A DNA stretch of 64,000 nt, taken from NCBI RefSeq assembly GCF_003609775.1, contig NZ_AP018049.1:434001-498000 (forward strand), read 5' to 3'. Below are positions 26,169-36,318 of this stretch, one piece after another; positions within the stretch are counted from its first letter, which is position 1; each line of letters starts with the position of its first letter. This stretch comes from Prevotella melaninogenica (GTDB lineage: Bacteria; Bacteroidota; Bacteroidia; Bacteroidales; Bacteroidaceae). A program made the position numbers and the translations under genes. The notes under the pieces were generated by a model. It saw only the letters and a list, made by a program, of their open reading frames with translations. It was not told the origin of the DNA and searched no databases.

Positions 26169-26426
26169 ATGGAAACAAGAAATTTAAGAAAAGTAAGACA
26201 GGGTGTCGTTATCAGCAACAAAATGGATAAAACCATCGTTATTGCAGCTAAGTTCAAGGAGAAGCACCCTATTTATGGTAAGTTTGTCCAGAAGACAAAG
26301 AAGTACCATGCTCATGACGAGAAGAATGAGGCTAATGTAGGTGATACAGTACTCATTATGGAGACTCGTCCTCTTTCTAAGACAAAGAGATGGAGATTAG
26401 TTCAAATTGTAGAAAAAGCTAAGTAA
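26169..26426 (+). CDS. rpsQ: 30S ribosomal protein S17
   Basis: An 85-residue S17 ([52 protein letters not shown]), a primary 16S-binding protein. The ATG at 26169 gives the usual M-E-x-R-N-L start; an in-frame ATG at 26160 would add three residues and cannot be excluded. Confidence 0.94.
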   Translation: METRNLRKVRQGVVISNKMDKTIVIAAKFKEKHPIYGKFVQKTKKYHAHDEKNEANVGDTVLIMETRPLSKTKRWRLVQIVEKAK

Positions 26427-26428
26427 TT

Positions 26429-26794
26429 ATGATACAGACAGAATCAAAACTTACAGTATGTGATAACAGCGGTGCTCGTGAAGCTAAGTGCATTCGTGTG
26501 CTCGGTGGTACTCGCCGTCGTTACGCAAGTGTTGGTGACGTTATCGTAGTTGCTGTACAGAACGTCATCCCATCAAGTGAATTGAAAAAGGGTGCAGTAT
26601 CAAAGGCTTTGATCGTTCGCACAAAGAAGGAAATTCGTCGTGCTGATGGTTCATACATCCGCTTCGATGATAACGCATGTGTATTGCTGAACAATGCTGG
26701 CGAAATTCGTGGTAGCCGTATCTTCGGCCCTGTTGCTCGTGAGCTGCGTGCAGTGAACATGAAGGTCGTTTCTTTGGCACCTGAGGTTCTTTAA
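26429..26794 (+). CDS. rplN: 50S ribosomal protein L14
   Basis: A 121-residue L14 ([51 protein letters not shown]), a highly conserved protein at the subunit interface. It starts 2 nt after rpsQ. Confidence 0.97.
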   Translation: MIQTESKLTVCDNSGAREAKCIRVLGGTRRRYASVGDVIVVAVQNVIPSSELKKGAVSKALIVRTKKEIRRADGSYIRFDDNACVLLNNAGEIRGSRIFGPVARELRAVNMKVVSLAPEVL

Positions 26795-26814
26795 TTATTA
26801 AATTGAATAATAAA

Positions 26815-27132
26815 ATGGCAAAATTCCATATAAAGAAAGACGATCAGGTCATTGTTCTTGCTGGTTCAGACAAGGGCAAGACAGGAAAGGTGCTTAAGGT
26901 CATCGCAGATAAGGAGCGTGCTATCGTTGAGGGTGTGAATATGGTCTCTAAGAGCACAAAACCTTCTGCTGCTAACCCTCAGGGTGGTATCGTTAAGCAG
27001 GAGGCTGCAATTCATATCTCAAATTTAAGTCTCATCGATCCGAAGAGCGGTAAGGCTACACGTATCAAGATTGAGCGTGAAGGCAAGACTGTTAAGCGTA
27101 TCGCTAAAAAGTCAGGGGAGGAAATTAAGTAA
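26815..27132 (+). CDS. rplX: 50S ribosomal protein L24
   Basis: A 105-residue L24 with the KOW segment ([20 protein letters not shown]), an early assembly initiator. A TTG at 26803 would extend the frame, but the ATG at 26815 begins the conserved MAKFHIKK. The stop overlaps the rplE start by one base. Confidence 0.95.
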   Translation: MAKFHIKKDDQVIVLAGSDKGKTGKVLKVIADKERAIVEGVNMVSKSTKPSAANPQGGIVKQEAAIHISNLSLIDPKSGKATRIKIEREGKTVKRIAKKSGEEIK

Positions 27133-27686
27133 TGAACACAGCTCAGTTAAAGAAACAGTATAAGGAGCAGATTGCTCCTGCTTTGCAGAAGCAGTTCAAT
27201 TATTCTTCAGCTATGCAGGTACCTGTTTTGAAGAAGATTGTTATCAATCAGGGTCTTGGTGACGCAACTCAGGATAAGAAGCTTATCGAGGTTGCTGTTA
27301 ATGAGATTTCTTCTATTACAGGTCAGAAGGCTGTTGCAACTTATTCAAGAAAGGATATTGCAAACTTCAAACTGCGTAAGAAGATGCCTATCGGCGTTAT
27401 GGTAACTCTGCGTCGTGAGCGTATGTATGAGTTCCTCGAGAAACTCGTTCGCGTATCTTTGCCACGTATCCGTGACTTCAAGGGTATCGAGAGCAAGTTT
27501 GATGGTCGTGGAAATTATACTCTCGGTATTACCGAGCAGATCATCTTCCCAGAGATTAATATCGATCAGGTTGACCGCATCCAGGGTATGAACATTACCT
27601 TCGTTACTTCAGCTAAGACTGATGAAGAGGGTTATGCTTTGCTGAAGGGCTTCGGACTTCCATTCAAGAATGCTAAAAACGATTAA
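27132..27686 (+). CDS. rplE: 50S ribosomal protein L5
   Basis: A 184-residue L5 that binds 5S rRNA ([59 protein letters not shown]). One-base TAATG overlap with rplX suggests translational coupling. Confidence 0.97.
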   Translation: MNTAQLKKQYKEQIAPALQKQFNYSSAMQVPVLKKIVINQGLGDATQDKKLIEVAVNEISSITGQKAVATYSRKDIANFKLRKKMPIGVMVTLRRERMYEFLEKLVRVSLPRIRDFKGIESKFDGRGNYTLGITEQIIFPEINIDQVDRIQGMNITFVTSAKTDEEGYALLKGFGLPFKNAKND

Positions 27687-27691
27687 TTGAT

Positions 27692-27994
27692 ATGGCAAAA
27701 GAATCAATGAAAGCTCGCGAAGTAAAGCGTGCAAAGCTTGTTGCTCGCTATGCTGAGAAACGTGCAGCTCTGAAGAAGATTATCGCTACTTCAAATGATC
27801 CTGAAGAGGCTTATAAGGCAGCTCGCAAGTTGCAGTCTATTCCTAAGAATGCTAATCCTATCCGTTTGCACAACCGTTGCAAGATTACAGGACGTCCAAA
27901 GGGTTACATTCGTCACTTCGGTCTCTCTCGTATTCAGTTCCGCGAGATGGCATCTCAGGGACTCATTCCAGGAGTAAAGAAGGCAAGCTGGTAA
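27692..27994 (+). CDS. rpsN: 30S ribosomal protein S14, long zinc-free type
   Basis: A 100-residue S14 ending in [26 protein letters not shown] sequence. It lacks the CxxC pairs of the short zinc-binding form; only one Cys is seen ([20 protein letters not shown]). The gene is followed by an unusual 124-nt gap with an inverted repeat. Confidence 0.96.
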   Translation: MAKESMKAREVKRAKLVARYAEKRAALKKIIATSNDPEEAYKAARKLQSIPKNANPIRLHNRCKITGRPKGYIRHFGLSRIQFREMASQGLIPGVKKASW

Positions 27995-28008
27995 TCAAAT
28001 ATATCGAC

Positions 28009-28060
28009 GCGGATAGTGAATTGTGAAATTAATTTTGTATCTTTGCAGTTCATTATCCGC
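28009..28060 (+). promoter_or_regulatory. Inverted repeat around a -7 element before rpsH
   Basis: GCGGATAGTGAA (28009-28020) and TTCATTATCCGC (28049-28060) match in 11 of 12 positions as an inverted repeat. Between them lies TATCTTTG (28038-28045), a -7 type element. In read-through RNA the arms would form a hairpin. Could be an internal promoter, an attenuator, or an autoregulatory r-protein site. Confidence 0.5.
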
Positions 28061-28118
28061 TTTCAAGCGATTTTTAATATTGTCGGGGTAGTCCCGATTA
28101 ATTAAACATTTATATTTT

Positions 28119-28514
28119 ATGACAGATCCAATAGCAGATTATCTGACAAGACTCAGAAACGCAATCATGGCTCATCACCGTGTCGTTGAGGTTCCTGCGT
28201 CTAACTTGAAGAAGTCTATTACAAAGATTCTCTTCGAGAAGGGTTACATCTTGAACTACAAGTTCATTGAGGATGGTCCCCAAGGTTCAATCAAGGTCGC
28301 ACTTAAGTACGATCCTGTAACAAAGCAGAGCGCTATCAAGAAGTTGAAGCGTGTTTCTACCCCAGGTCTTCGCCAGTATACTGGTTACAAAGACATGCCG
28401 AGAGTAATTAACGGACTTGGAATTGCTATCCTTTCCACGTCTAAAGGTGTAATGACAGACAAGGAAGCTGCTGCTGAGAAAATTGGTGGTGAGGTTCTTT
28501 GCTATGTTTATTAA
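28119..28514 (+). CDS. rpsH: 30S ribosomal protein S8
   Basis: A 131-residue S8 (MTDPIADYLTRLRNAIMAHH; LGIAILSTSKGVMTDKEA), which organises the central domain of 16S rRNA. In E. coli S8 represses the spc operon. The leader before it here (28009-28118) has its own -7 motif and inverted repeat. Confidence 0.97.
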   Translation: MTDPIADYLTRLRNAIMAHHRVVEVPASNLKKSITKILFEKGYILNYKFIEDGPQGSIKVALKYDPVTKQSAIKKLKRVSTPGLRQYTGYKDMPRVINGLGIAILSTSKGVMTDKEAAAEKIGGEVLCYVY

Positions 28515-28528
28515 TTGGAGGATTGAAT

Positions 28529-29095
28529 ATGTCAAGAATAGGAAAATTGCCAATTAGTGTTCCAGCTGGCGTTACAATTGCTCTTAACAATGGTGTTGTT
28601 ACAGTAAAGGGTCCTAAAGGTGAGCTCTCTCAGAAGGTAGATTCTTCTATCAAGACTATCATTGAGGACGGTCAGGTAACATTCGAAATTGATGAGAATA
28701 GCCCAGTAAACTACAAGCAGAAGCAGGCCTTCCATGGTCTTTATCGTTCACTCGTTAACAATATGGTTGTTGGTGTAAGTGAGGGTTATACAAAGACATT
28801 GGAACTTGTTGGTGTAGGTTATCGTGTTTCTAACCAGGGCAACTTGGTAGAGTTCTCTCTTGGTTATACTCACCCAATCTTTATTCAGCTTCCTTCAGAA
28901 GTTAAGGTTGAGACAAAGAGTGAGCGTAACCAGAATCCAATCATCACTCTTGAATCAGCTGACAAGCAGCTGCTTGGTCTCATCTGTGCAAAGATTCGTT
29001 CTTTCCGTAAGCCTGAGCCTTACAAGGGTAAGGGTGTCCTGTTCCGGGGTGAGGTTATTCGCAGAAAGTCTGGTAAGACAGCTGCAGCTAAGTAA
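28529..29095 (+). CDS. rplF: 50S ribosomal protein L6
   Basis: A 188-residue L6 (MSRIGKLPISVPAGVTIALN; ELVGVGYRVSNQGNLVEFSL; IRSFRKPEPYKGKGV) near the factor-binding site. The frame is open from 28499 but the conserved start MSRIGKLP is the ATG at 28529. Confidence 0.96.
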   Translation: MSRIGKLPISVPAGVTIALNNGVVTVKGPKGELSQKVDSSIKTIIEDGQVTFEIDENSPVNYKQKQAFHGLYRSLVNNMVVGVSEGYTKTLELVGVGYRVSNQGNLVEFSLGYTHPIFIQLPSEVKVETKSERNQNPIITLESADKQLLGLICAKIRSFRKPEPYKGKGVLFRGEVIRRKSGKTAAAK

Positions 29096-29116
29096 CTTTA
29101 ATACATCATTACGATT

Positions 29117-29461
29117 ATGACAACAAAGAAAGAACAAAGAAGAATTAAGATAAAGTTCCGCATTCGTAAGAGTGTGAACGGTACTGCTGAGCGCCCACGT
29201 TTGAGCGTTTTCCGCAGTAATAAGCAGATTTATGCACAGGTTATTAACGATCTGACCGGAACAACCCTCGCTTCAGCTTCTTCACTTGGCCTTGAGAAAA
29301 TGGCTAAGATTGAACAGGCTAAGAAGGTAGGTGCGCTCGTTGCTGAGCATGCTAAGGCTGCTGGCGTAGAGCAGGTTGTTTTCGACCGTAACGGTTATCT
29401 CTATCACGGACGTGTACAGGCTTTGGCTGATGCTGCACGTGAGGGAGGACTTAAATTCTAA
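29117..29461 (+). CDS. rplR: 50S ribosomal protein L18
   Basis: A 114-residue L18 ([60 protein letters not shown]) that binds 5S rRNA with L5. The spacer to rpsE is 6 nt. Confidence 0.96.
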   Translation: MTTKKEQRRIKIKFRIRKSVNGTAERPRLSVFRSNKQIYAQVINDLTGTTLASASSLGLEKMAKIEQAKKVGALVAEHAKAAGVEQVVFDRNGYLYHGRVQALADAAREGGLKF

Positions 29462-29467
29462 ACGATT

Positions 29468-29980
29468 ATGGCAATGAATAGAGTAAAAGTAAATAGTGAC
29501 GTAGAACTGAAAGATCGCTTGGTTGCTATCAACCGTGTAACTAAGGTTACTAAGGGTGGTCGTACTTTCACATTCGCAGCTATCGTCGTTGTAGGTGACG
29601 GTAAGGGCGTTATTGGCTGGGGTCTTGGTAAGGCTGGTGAGGTTACAGCTGCTATCCAGAAGGGTACAGATTCAGCAAAGAAGAATCTTGTAAAGGTTCC
29701 TGTTTTGAAGGGTACTGTTCCTCATGAGGCAGAGGCTCGCTTTAGCGGTGCTCATGTTCTTCTTAAGCCAGCTGCAGCTGGTACTGGTTTGAAGGCCGGT
29801 GGTGCTATGCGTGCTGTTCTTGAGAGCGCAGGTGTTACTGACGTGATTGCAAAGTCAAAGGGTTCTTCTAACCCACATAACCTTGTGAAGGCTACTATCG
29901 CTGCCCTCGCTGTTATGCGTGATGCATATACTGTAGCAGGCGAGCGTGGTATCAGTATGGATAAAGTATTTAACGGTTAA
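29468..29980 (+). CDS. rpsE: 30S ribosomal protein S5
   Basis: A 170-residue S5 ([32 protein letters not shown] segment; [17 protein letters not shown]), involved in decoding accuracy and mRNA unwinding. The start at 29468 gives M-A-M-N-R-V; the second ATG two codons later is an alternative. Confidence 0.95.
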   Translation: MAMNRVKVNSDVELKDRLVAINRVTKVTKGGRTFTFAAIVVVGDGKGVIGWGLGKAGEVTAAIQKGTDSAKKNLVKVPVLKGTVPHEAEARFSGAHVLLKPAAAGTGLKAGGAMRAVLESAGVTDVIAKSKGSSNPHNLVKATIAALAVMRDAYTVAGERGISMDKVFNG

Positions 29981-29999
29981 TTTTTGGAGGTATTATATT

Positions 30000-30176
30000 A
30001 TGGCAACAATTAAGATTAAGCAGATTAAGAGCCGTATTGGTGCTCCTAAAGACCAGAAGGATACTTTGCATGCATTGGGACTTCGTAAGATTTCTCAGGT
30101 TGTTGAGGTAGAGGATACTCCAAGCTGCCGCGGTATGATCCGTAAGGTGCATCACCTGGTATCAGTAATTGATTAA
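30000..30176 (+). CDS. rpmD: 50S ribosomal protein L30
   Basis: A 58-residue L30 ([39 protein letters not shown]). The frame is open into rpsE from 29946, but the conserved ATG is at 30000, preceded by a TTTTTGGAGG stretch that resembles a ribosome-binding site. Confidence 0.95.
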   Translation: MATIKIKQIKSRIGAPKDQKDTLHALGLRKISQVVEVEDTPSCRGMIRKVHHLVSVID

Positions 30177-30202
30177 TTAATCTTTTAAAGAAAACAGTAA
30201 TT

Positions 30203-30649
30203 ATGAAATTAAATAATTTGAAACCAGCTGTTGGCTCTACACATTCACGTCGTCGTATTGGTCGTGGACCAGGTTCTGGACTCGGTGGTACCTCTACTCG
30301 TGGTCACAAGGGTGCAAAGTCACGTTCTGGTTATAAGAAGAAGATTGGCTTTGAGGGTGGTCAGATGCCTCTCCAGCGTCGTGTACCGAAGGCTGGTTTT
30401 AAGAACATCAACCACAAGGAATATTTCGCTGTAAATCTTTCTACTCTTCAGGCCCTTGCTGAGAAGAACAACCTTACTAAGATTGGTGTTGAGGAGCTCA
30501 AGGCTGCTGGACTTACCAATGGTAAGGAACTTGTTAAGGTTCTTGGTAATGGCGAGTTGAAGGCTAAGTTGGAAGTTTCAGCAAATGCTTTCTCTAAGAC
30601 TGCTGAAGAGGCTATTAAGGCAGTAGGTGGTAACACAACTATAATCTAA
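30203..30649 (+). CDS. rplO: 50S ribosomal protein L15
   Basis: A 148-residue L15 (MKLNNLKPAVGSTHSRRRIG; GTSTRGHKGAKSRSGYKKK; FEGGQMPLQRRVPKAGFKN). It precedes secY by 4 nt, the standard order. Confidence 0.97.
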   Translation: MKLNNLKPAVGSTHSRRRIGRGPGSGLGGTSTRGHKGAKSRSGYKKKIGFEGGQMPLQRRVPKAGFKNINHKEYFAVNLSTLQALAEKNNLTKIGVEELKAAGLTNGKELVKVLGNGELKAKLEVSANAFSKTAEEAIKAVGGNTTII

Positions 30650-30653
30650 GTTA

Positions 30654-31994
30654 ATGAAAAAGTTTATTGAGACACTGAAGAACTGTTGGAAAATTGAGGA
30701 TTTGCGTCAGCGACTTCTCATTACTATTCTGTTCACAGCTATTTACCGTTTTGGGTCGTTTGTGGTGCTTCCTGGCATCGATCCTGCCCAGTTGGAAAAA
30801 TTGCAGGCACAGACCAAGGGCGGTCTTATGTCACTTTTGGACATGTTCTCCGGTGGTGCATTTTCTCATGCGTCAATTTTCGCATTGGGAATTATGCCAT
30901 ACATCTCAGCTTCTATCGTTATGCAGCTCCTTGCTGTCGCTGTTCCTTATTTTCAGAAGATGCAGCGTGAAGGCGAGAGTGGCCATAAGAAGATAAACTG
31001 GTATACGCGTGTCCTGACAGTAGTAATCCTACTGTTTCAGGCACCGTCTTACCTGATGAACTTAAAAATGCAGGCTGCTGGTGCATTAGCATCAGGTATT
31101 GACTGGACTACATTTATGATTCCTGCTACAATTATTCTTGCTGCGGGATCTATGTTCATTCTTTGGCTCGGTGAGCGTATTACGGATAAAGGTGTCGGAA
31201 ACGGTATCTCTATTATCATTATGATTGGTATCATTGCTCGACTACCACAAGCTATTATTTTGGAATTCGGTAATCGTGTTTCAGAGGCTATTGGTGGTGG
31301 TATTGTAATGCTTATTATAGAGATTATCATCCTTTATGCTGTTGTATGTGCGGCTATACTTCTCACACAGGGTACTCGTAAGATTCCTGTGCAGTATGCT
31401 AAGCGTGTTGTTGGAAATAAACAATATGGTGGTGCACGTCAGTATATTCCATTGAAACTTTTTGCTGCTAATGTAATGCCTATCATCTTTGCGCAAGCTT
31501 TGATGTTTATTCCATTGGCAATTGTTCAGTATTCATCTGATAGTACCAGTTCTGTACTTCAGTCTTTGATGAACACAAAGAGTTTGGCATATAACTGTAT
31601 CTATGTGCTTCTTATCGTAGTGTTTACTTATTTCTATACAGCGATTACACTTAATCCAACTCAGATGGCTGAGGATATGAAGCGTAACAACGGATTTATC
31701 CCTGGCGTTAAACCTGGAAAGGATACTGCAGATTACATTGATACTGTTATGTCTCGTCTTACGGGACCAGGAGCTTTGTTTATCGCTTTTATTGCTATTA
31801 TGCCAGCATTAGCAGGATATTTAAATGTTGCTGATGCTTTTGGTCAGTTCTTTGGTGGTACTTCATTGTTGATTCTGGTTGGTGTTGTTATTGATACACT
31901 TCAGCAGATTGAGTCACATTTAATGATGCGTCACTATGATGGACTTCTCAATTCTGGACATACACGTGGCAATGGCGGCGTTGCAGCCTATTAA
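30654..31994 (+). CDS. secY: Protein translocase subunit SecY
   Basis: A 446-residue channel subunit of the Sec translocon with about ten membrane segments. Visible landmarks are FGSFVVLPGIDP in the first helix/plug region, LGIMPYISASIVMQLL, QGTRKIPVQYAKRVVG in the large cytoplasmic loop, and ADYIDTVMSRLTGPGALFIA. Length and order match the family. It lies between rplO and map. The adk gene that often follows secY is absent. Confidence 0.97.
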   Translation: MKKFIETLKNCWKIEDLRQRLLITILFTAIYRFGSFVVLPGIDPAQLEKLQAQTKGGLMSLLDMFSGGAFSHASIFALGIMPYISASIVMQLLAVAVPYFQKMQREGESGHKKINWYTRVLTVVILLFQAPSYLMNLKMQAAGALASGIDWTTFMIPATIILAAGSMFILWLGERITDKGVGNGISIIIMIGIIARLPQAIILEFGNRVSEAIGGGIVMLIIEIIILYAVVCAAILLTQGTRKIPVQYAKRVVGNKQYGGARQYIPLKLFAANVMPIIFAQALMFIPLAIVQYSSDSTSSVLQSLMNTKSLAYNCIYVLLIVVFTYFYTAITLNPTQMAEDMKRNNGFIPGVKPGKDTADYIDTVMSRLTGPGALFIAFIAIMPALAGYLNVADAFGQFFGGTSLLILVGVVIDTLQQIESHLMMRHYDGLLNSGHTRGNGGVAAY

Positions 31995-32010
31995 ATCTTT
32001 ATCTTAAGAA

Positions 32011-32811
32011 ATGAGTATATTTCTAAAGACTGAAGATGAAATTGAACTCATGCGTGAGGCCAACCTGCTGGTCGGTAAAACACTAGCAGAAGTTGGTCGT
32101 CATGTTAAGCCTGGTGTCACAACTCTCCAGTTAGATAAAATAGCTGAAGAGTTTATTCGTGATAATGGTGCTATACCTACTTTCAAAGGTTTTCCTAGTT
32201 CTTATGGCCCCCCCTTTCCTGGTAGTATCTGTGCGTCTGTAAATGACGTTGTAGTACATGGTGTGCCAAGTGAGGATGTTGTTTTGGAGGATGGAGACAT
32301 TATTTCTATTGATTGTGGGACTTTACTAAATGGTTTCAACGGAGATAGTTGTTATACTTTTTGCGTTGGAGAGGTTAGTGAAGATGTCAAGAAATTACTT
32401 CGCACAACGAAGGAGTCCCTTTATAAGGGTATTGAAGTAGCACAAGCAGGTCATCACGTAGGTGATATTGGTCAGGTTATTCAGGATTATTGCCAAGCAG
32501 AAGGTTATGGTATTGTCCGTGAATTAACAGGACATGGTATTGGACGTGAGATGCATGAGGAACCATCAGTTCCCAATTATGGTAAGCGGGGAAGTGGAGT
32601 GTTACTCAAGGCAGGAATGTGTATTGCTATAGAGCCAATGGTTACTATGGGTAAGCGAGAAATCGGACTACTACCTGATCGTTGGAGTATTGTTACACGT
32701 GATCGTCGCCCAGCAGCTCATTTTGAGCACACAATTGCGATTAGAGCTGGTAAGGCTGATATTTTATCTTCTTTTGAGGAAGTTGAACATTTAGAAGGAC
32801 AAAATTTTTAA
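32011..32811 (+). CDS. map: Type I methionine aminopeptidase
   Basis: A 266-residue enzyme that removes the N-terminal Met from new proteins. All five metal ligands are present: D101 (SIDCG), D112 (NGDSC), H175 (GHGIG), E208 (IEPM) and E239 (FEHT). Short bacterial type without an N-terminal SH3-like extension. It sits between secY (16 nt gap) and infA (7 nt gap), so it is co-expressed with translation genes. Confidence 0.96.
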   Translation: MSIFLKTEDEIELMREANLLVGKTLAEVGRHVKPGVTTLQLDKIAEEFIRDNGAIPTFKGFPSSYGPPFPGSICASVNDVVVHGVPSEDVVLEDGDIISIDCGTLLNGFNGDSCYTFCVGEVSEDVKKLLRTTKESLYKGIEVAQAGHHVGDIGQVIQDYCQAEGYGIVRELTGHGIGREMHEEPSVPNYGKRGSGVLLKAGMCIAIEPMVTMGKREIGLLPDRWSIVTRDRRPAAHFEHTIAIRAGKADILSSFEEVEHLEGQNF

Positions 32812-32818
32812 TTAGTAT

Positions 32819-33037
32819 ATGGCAAAGCAAACTGCAATAGAGCAGGACGGAACAATTCTTGAAGCACTTTCAAATGCAATGTTCCGTGTGGAATTAGAGA
32901 ATGGTGTTGATATCACCGCTCATATTTCCGGTAAGATGAGAATGCACTACATCAAGATTCTTCCTGGTGATAAGGTGAAGGTTGAGATGAGTCCATACGA
33001 CCTGACTAAGGGTCGAATCGTTTTCAGATACAAATAA
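32819..33037 (+). CDS. infA: Translation initiation factor IF-1
   Basis: A 72-residue OB-fold protein that binds the A site of the 30S subunit ([54 protein letters not shown]). Full length, 13 nt before rpmJ. Confidence 0.97.
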   Translation: MAKQTAIEQDGTILEALSNAMFRVELENGVDITAHISGKMRMHYIKILPGDKVKVEMSPYDLTKGRIVFRYK

Positions 33038-33050
33038 ACAACATAGAGAT

Positions 33051-33167
33051 ATGAAGACAAGAGCATCATTAAAGAAGCGTACAGCCGATTGTAAGATCGT
33101 TCGTCGTAAGGGTCGTCTGTTCGTTATCAACAAGAAAAACCCTAAGTTCAAAATGCGTCAGGGTTAA
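33051..33167 (+). CDS. rpmJ: 50S ribosomal protein L36, zinc-free type
   Basis: A 38-residue L36 ([20 protein letters not shown], then [18 protein letters not shown]). Of the C-C-C-H zinc ligands in the classical protein only one Cys (residue 14) remains; the others are T, N and F. This is the zinc-independent form. Confidence 0.95.
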   Translation: MKTRASLKKRTADCKIVRRKGRLFVINKKNPKFKMRQG

Positions 33168-33209
33168 GTTAAAAAAGCGTAAAGAGGTATGTTTCTCGTA
33201 AATTATGCT

Positions 33210-33217
33210 TACTTTTG
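33210..33217 (+). promoter_or_regulatory. Possible internal promoter before rpsM
   Basis: TACTTTTG fits TAnnTTTG and lies 48 nt before the rpsM start, in a 97-nt gap. The -33 region is not convincing, so this may be a weak secondary promoter for the alpha section. Confidence 0.4.
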
Positions 33218-33264
33218 CATGCTTTTTAGCGCTAAATGACATTTATTTATTTAATTATCAAACA

Positions 33265-33645
33265 ATGGCAATAAGAATTGTTGGAGTAGATTTGCCCCAG
33301 AATAAGCGTGGCGAAATCGCATTGACCTATATCTATGGTATTGGTCGAAGTAGTTCAGCAAAGATATTGGATAAGGCTGGTATTAGCCGTGACCTGAAGG
33401 TCAGCGAGTGGTCTGATGACCAGGCAGCCAAGATCCGTGAAATTATCGGTGCTGAATTCAAAGTTGAAGGTGATCTCCGTTCTGAGATCCAGATGAACAT
33501 CAAGCGCCTCATGGATATAGGTTGCTATCGTGGTGTTAGACATCGTAATGGTCTTCCTGTTCGCGGTCAGAGTACTAAGAACAATGCTCGTACCCGTAAG
33601 GGAAAGAAGAAGACTGTTGCTAATAAGAAGAAGGCTACTAAGTAA
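33265..33645 (+). CDS. rpsM: 30S ribosomal protein S13
   Basis: A 126-residue S13 ([51 protein letters not shown]) that contacts the P-site tRNA and 23S rRNA. The frame extends to 33205, but the conserved start is the ATG at 33265. Confidence 0.96.
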   Translation: MAIRIVGVDLPQNKRGEIALTYIYGIGRSSSAKILDKAGISRDLKVSEWSDDQAAKIREIIGAEFKVEGDLRSEIQMNIKRLMDIGCYRGVRHRNGLPVRGQSTKNNARTRKGKKKTVANKKKATK

Positions 33646-33665
33646 TTCTAAGGAGGAAATTAATT

Positions 33666-34055
33666 ATGGCAAAGAAATCAGCAACATCTAAGAAAAGAAA
33701 TGTAAGAGTTGACGCACTTGGACAGCTCCACGTGCACAGCTCATTCAATAACATCATTGTATCTTTGGCTAACAACGAGGGTCAGGTTATCTCTTGGTCT
33801 TCAGCTGGTAAGATGGGATTCCGTGGATCAAAGAAGAACACTCCTTACGCTGCTCAGATGGCAGCAGAGGATTGCTCAAAGGTAGCTTTCGATCTCGGTC
33901 TTCGTAAGGTTAAGGCATTTGTTAAGGGCCCAGGTAACGGTCGTGAGAGCGCTATCCGTGCGGTGAATGCGGCAGGTATTCAGGTAACTGAAATCGTTGA
34001 CGTTACTCCGTTGCCACACAACGGCTGCCGTCCTCCAAAGCGTCGTCGTGTATAA
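33666..34055 (+). CDS. rpsK: 30S ribosomal protein S11
   Basis: A 129-residue S11 ([53 protein letters not shown]) on the platform of the small subunit. The C-terminus is the typical invariant one. Confidence 0.97.
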   Translation: MAKKSATSKKRNVRVDALGQLHVHSSFNNIIVSLANNEGQVISWSSAGKMGFRGSKKNTPYAAQMAAEDCSKVAFDLGLRKVKAFVKGPGNGRESAIRAVNAAGIQVTEIVDVTPLPHNGCRPPKRRRV

Positions 34056-34092
34056 TCACATCTTATAACAATTAAAAGAATTCATATTAATT

Positions 34093-34701
34093 ATGGCAAG
34101 ATACATAGGTCCAAAATCACGAATCGCACGCCGTTTCGGTGAGCCAATTTTCGGCGCAGATAAGGTATTAGCTAAGAGAAACTTCCCTCCAGGACAGCAC
34201 GGTAATAACCGTCGTCGCAAGGTATCTGAGTATGGTGCTCAGCTTGCAGAGAAGCAGAAGGCTAAATACACTTATGGCGTTTTGGAGCGTCAGTTCCGTA
34301 ATCTGTTCGACAAGGCTGCTAAGGCAGAGGGTATTACTGGTGAGGTTCTTCTTCAGAGCCTCGAGAGCCGTCTGGATAATGTAGTGTTCCGTCTCGGTAT
34401 CGCTCCTACTCGCGCAGCTGCTCGTCAGCTCGTTAGCCACAAGCACATTGTTGTTAACGGTAATGTCGTAAATATTGCTTCATATCAGGTAAAGGCTGGT
34501 GACGTTGTTGGCGTTCGCGAGAAGGCTAAGTCACTTGAGGTTATTGAGGCAGCTTTGGCTGGCTTCAACCACAGCAAGTATCCTTGGCTTGAGTGGGATG
34601 ATAACGCTAAGTGCGGTAAGTTCCTTCATCGTCCAGACCGTGCTGACATCCCTGAGAACATTAAGGAGCAGTTAATCGTTGAGTTGTACTCTAAACAATA
34701 A
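34093..34701 (+). CDS. rpsD: 30S ribosomal protein S4
   Basis: A 202-residue S4, a primary assembly protein and fidelity factor. [20 protein letters not shown], the S4 RNA-binding fold ([34 protein letters not shown]) and the C-terminal VELYSK are visible. It lacks the N-terminal Cys cluster of zinc-binding forms. Confidence 0.97.
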   Translation: MARYIGPKSRIARRFGEPIFGADKVLAKRNFPPGQHGNNRRRKVSEYGAQLAEKQKAKYTYGVLERQFRNLFDKAAKAEGITGEVLLQSLESRLDNVVFRLGIAPTRAAARQLVSHKHIVVNGNVVNIASYQVKAGDVVGVREKAKSLEVIEAALAGFNHSKYPWLEWDDNAKCGKFLHRPDRADIPENIKEQLIVELYSKQ

Positions 34702-34715
34702 AATTCATTAAATTA

Positions 34716-35714
34716 ATGGCGATATTAGCATTTCAAAAACCTGATAAAGTAGTGATGCTGGAGGCCAATGACCATTTCGGCAAGTTCGAATTCCGTCCTC
34801 TTGAGCCTGGCTTTGGTGTTACCATTGGTAACGCTCTTCGCCGCATCCTCCTTTCATCGCTGGAAGGTTTCGCAATCAACACTATCCGTATAGCTGGTGT
34901 TGAGCACGAATTCTCTTCAGTTCCAGGTGTAAAGGAAGATGTTACCAACATCATCTTGAATCTCAAACAAGTTCGATTCAAGCAAGTAGTAGAAGAATTC
35001 GAGAATGAGAAAGTTAGTATCACCGTAGAGAATTCCACCGAATTCAAAGCAGGTGATATCGGTAAGTATCTGACTGGATTTGAAGTGTTAAACCCTGATT
35101 TGGTGATTTGTCATTTAGACTCCAAGGCTTCTATGCAGATTGATTTGACCATCAACAAGGGACGTGGTTACGTTCCTGCTGAGGAAAATCGTGAATACTG
35201 CACTGATGTAAACGTACTCCCAATCGATTCCATCTACACCCCAATTCGTAACGTAAAATATGCCGTTGAGCCATATCGTGTTGAACAGAAGACCGACTAT
35301 GACAAATTGGTTGTTGAAGTTACGACTGATGGTTCCATTCACCCAAAGGATGCACTGAAAGAGGCTGCAAAGATTCTTATTTATCACTTCATGTTGTTCT
35401 CTGATGAGAAGATTACTCTTGAGAATCCAGACCAGGAGGGCAACCAGGAGTTTGATGAGGAGGTTCTGCACATGCGACAGCTCTTGAAGACCAAGTTGAC
35501 CGACGCAAGTCTCAACTTGAGTGTTCGTGCACTCAACTGCTTGAAGGCAGCTGATGTAGAGACGTTAGGCGACCTCGTACAGTACAACAAGACGGATCTC
35601 CTTAAGTTCCGTAACTTTGGTAAGAAATCGCTTTCTGAGCTTGATGATTTGCTCGAGAGTCTGAATCTGTCGTTTGGAACCGACATTACAAAGTATAAAT
35701 TGGATAAAGAATAG
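34716..35714 (+). CDS. rpoA: RNA polymerase alpha subunit
   Basis: A 332-residue alpha subunit. The N-terminal dimerisation domain contains [20 protein letters not shown] and [20 protein letters not shown]. The C-terminal domain (about 265-325) has [20 protein letters not shown] and [20 protein letters not shown]. It nucleates polymerase assembly and contacts regulators. It lies between rpsD and rplQ, as in most bacteria. Confidence 0.97.
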   Translation: MAILAFQKPDKVVMLEANDHFGKFEFRPLEPGFGVTIGNALRRILLSSLEGFAINTIRIAGVEHEFSSVPGVKEDVTNIILNLKQVRFKQVVEEFENEKVSITVENSTEFKAGDIGKYLTGFEVLNPDLVICHLDSKASMQIDLTINKGRGYVPAEENREYCTDVNVLPIDSIYTPIRNVKYAVEPYRVEQKTDYDKLVVEVTTDGSIHPKDALKEAAKILIYHFMLFSDEKITLENPDQEGNQEFDEEVLHMRQLLKTKLTDASLNLSVRALNCLKAADVETLGDLVQYNKTDLLKFRNFGKKSLSELDDLLESLNLSFGTDITKYKLDKE

Positions 35715-35772
35715 TTGACGAGTTGTCTAAACGACAAGTTGACGGGTTTATCCACAACAAGTTAAAAACAAA

Positions 35773-36255
35773 ATGAGACATAATAAGAAATTCAACCATT
35801 TGGGTCGTACTGCTGACCACCGCGCTGCGTTGCTTTCAAACTTGGCAGTTGCTTTGATTCAGCACAAAAGAATCACTACGACTCTTGCTAAGGCAAAGGC
35901 TCTTAAGAAGTATGTTGAGCCGCTGATTACACGTTCTAAGAATGATACAACTAACTCACGTCGCGTTGTATTCCGTTATCTTCAGAACAAAGAGGCTGTT
36001 ACTGAGCTCTTCAAGGAGATTTCAGTAAAGGTAGCTGATCGTCCAGGCGGTTATACACGTGTTATCAAGCTCGGTACCCGTCAGGGTGACGCTGCTCAGA
36101 TTGCATTTATTGAGCTGGTTGACTACAATGAGAATATGGCTAAGTCTCCAAAGGCTGATGCTAAGAAGACTCGTCGTAGCCGTCGTTCTACAAAGAAGGC
36201 TGATGCTCCTGCAGAGGCTGTTGAGAACGTTGCAGAAGAGGCAAAGGCTGAATAA
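35773..36255 (+). CDS. rplQ: 50S ribosomal protein L17
   Basis: A 160-residue L17 ([60 protein letters not shown]). The core is about 120 residues, and the C-terminal 40 form a Lys/Ala/Glu-rich tail ([20 protein letters not shown]), a common Bacteroidetes extension. Last gene of the ribosomal block. Confidence 0.96.
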   Translation: MRHNKKFNHLGRTADHRAALLSNLAVALIQHKRITTTLAKAKALKKYVEPLITRSKNDTTNSRRVVFRYLQNKEAVTELFKEISVKVADRPGGYTRVIKLGTRQGDAAQIAFIELVDYNENMAKSPKADAKKTRRSRRSTKKADAPAEAVENVAEEAKAE

Positions 36256-36282
36256 TCCGAATAGAATTTATCTCTATAATAG

Positions 36283-36318
36283 AAAACTCCCGGTACTTAA
36301 TGTATCGGGAGTTTTTAT
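36283..36318 (+). terminator. Terminator of the ribosomal block
   Basis: AAAACTCCCGGTAC (36283-36296) pairs with GTATCGGGAGTTTT (36302-36315) around a short loop, followed by TATTTTAT. A strong intrinsic terminator 28 nt after rplQ. Confidence 0.8.

Noticed and set aside
35713..35765. Direct and inverted repeats (GTTGACG, TTGTC/GACAA) between rpoA and rplQ
   Set aside because: The stem is only 5 bp and there is no T tail, so it is not convincing as a terminator or operator.
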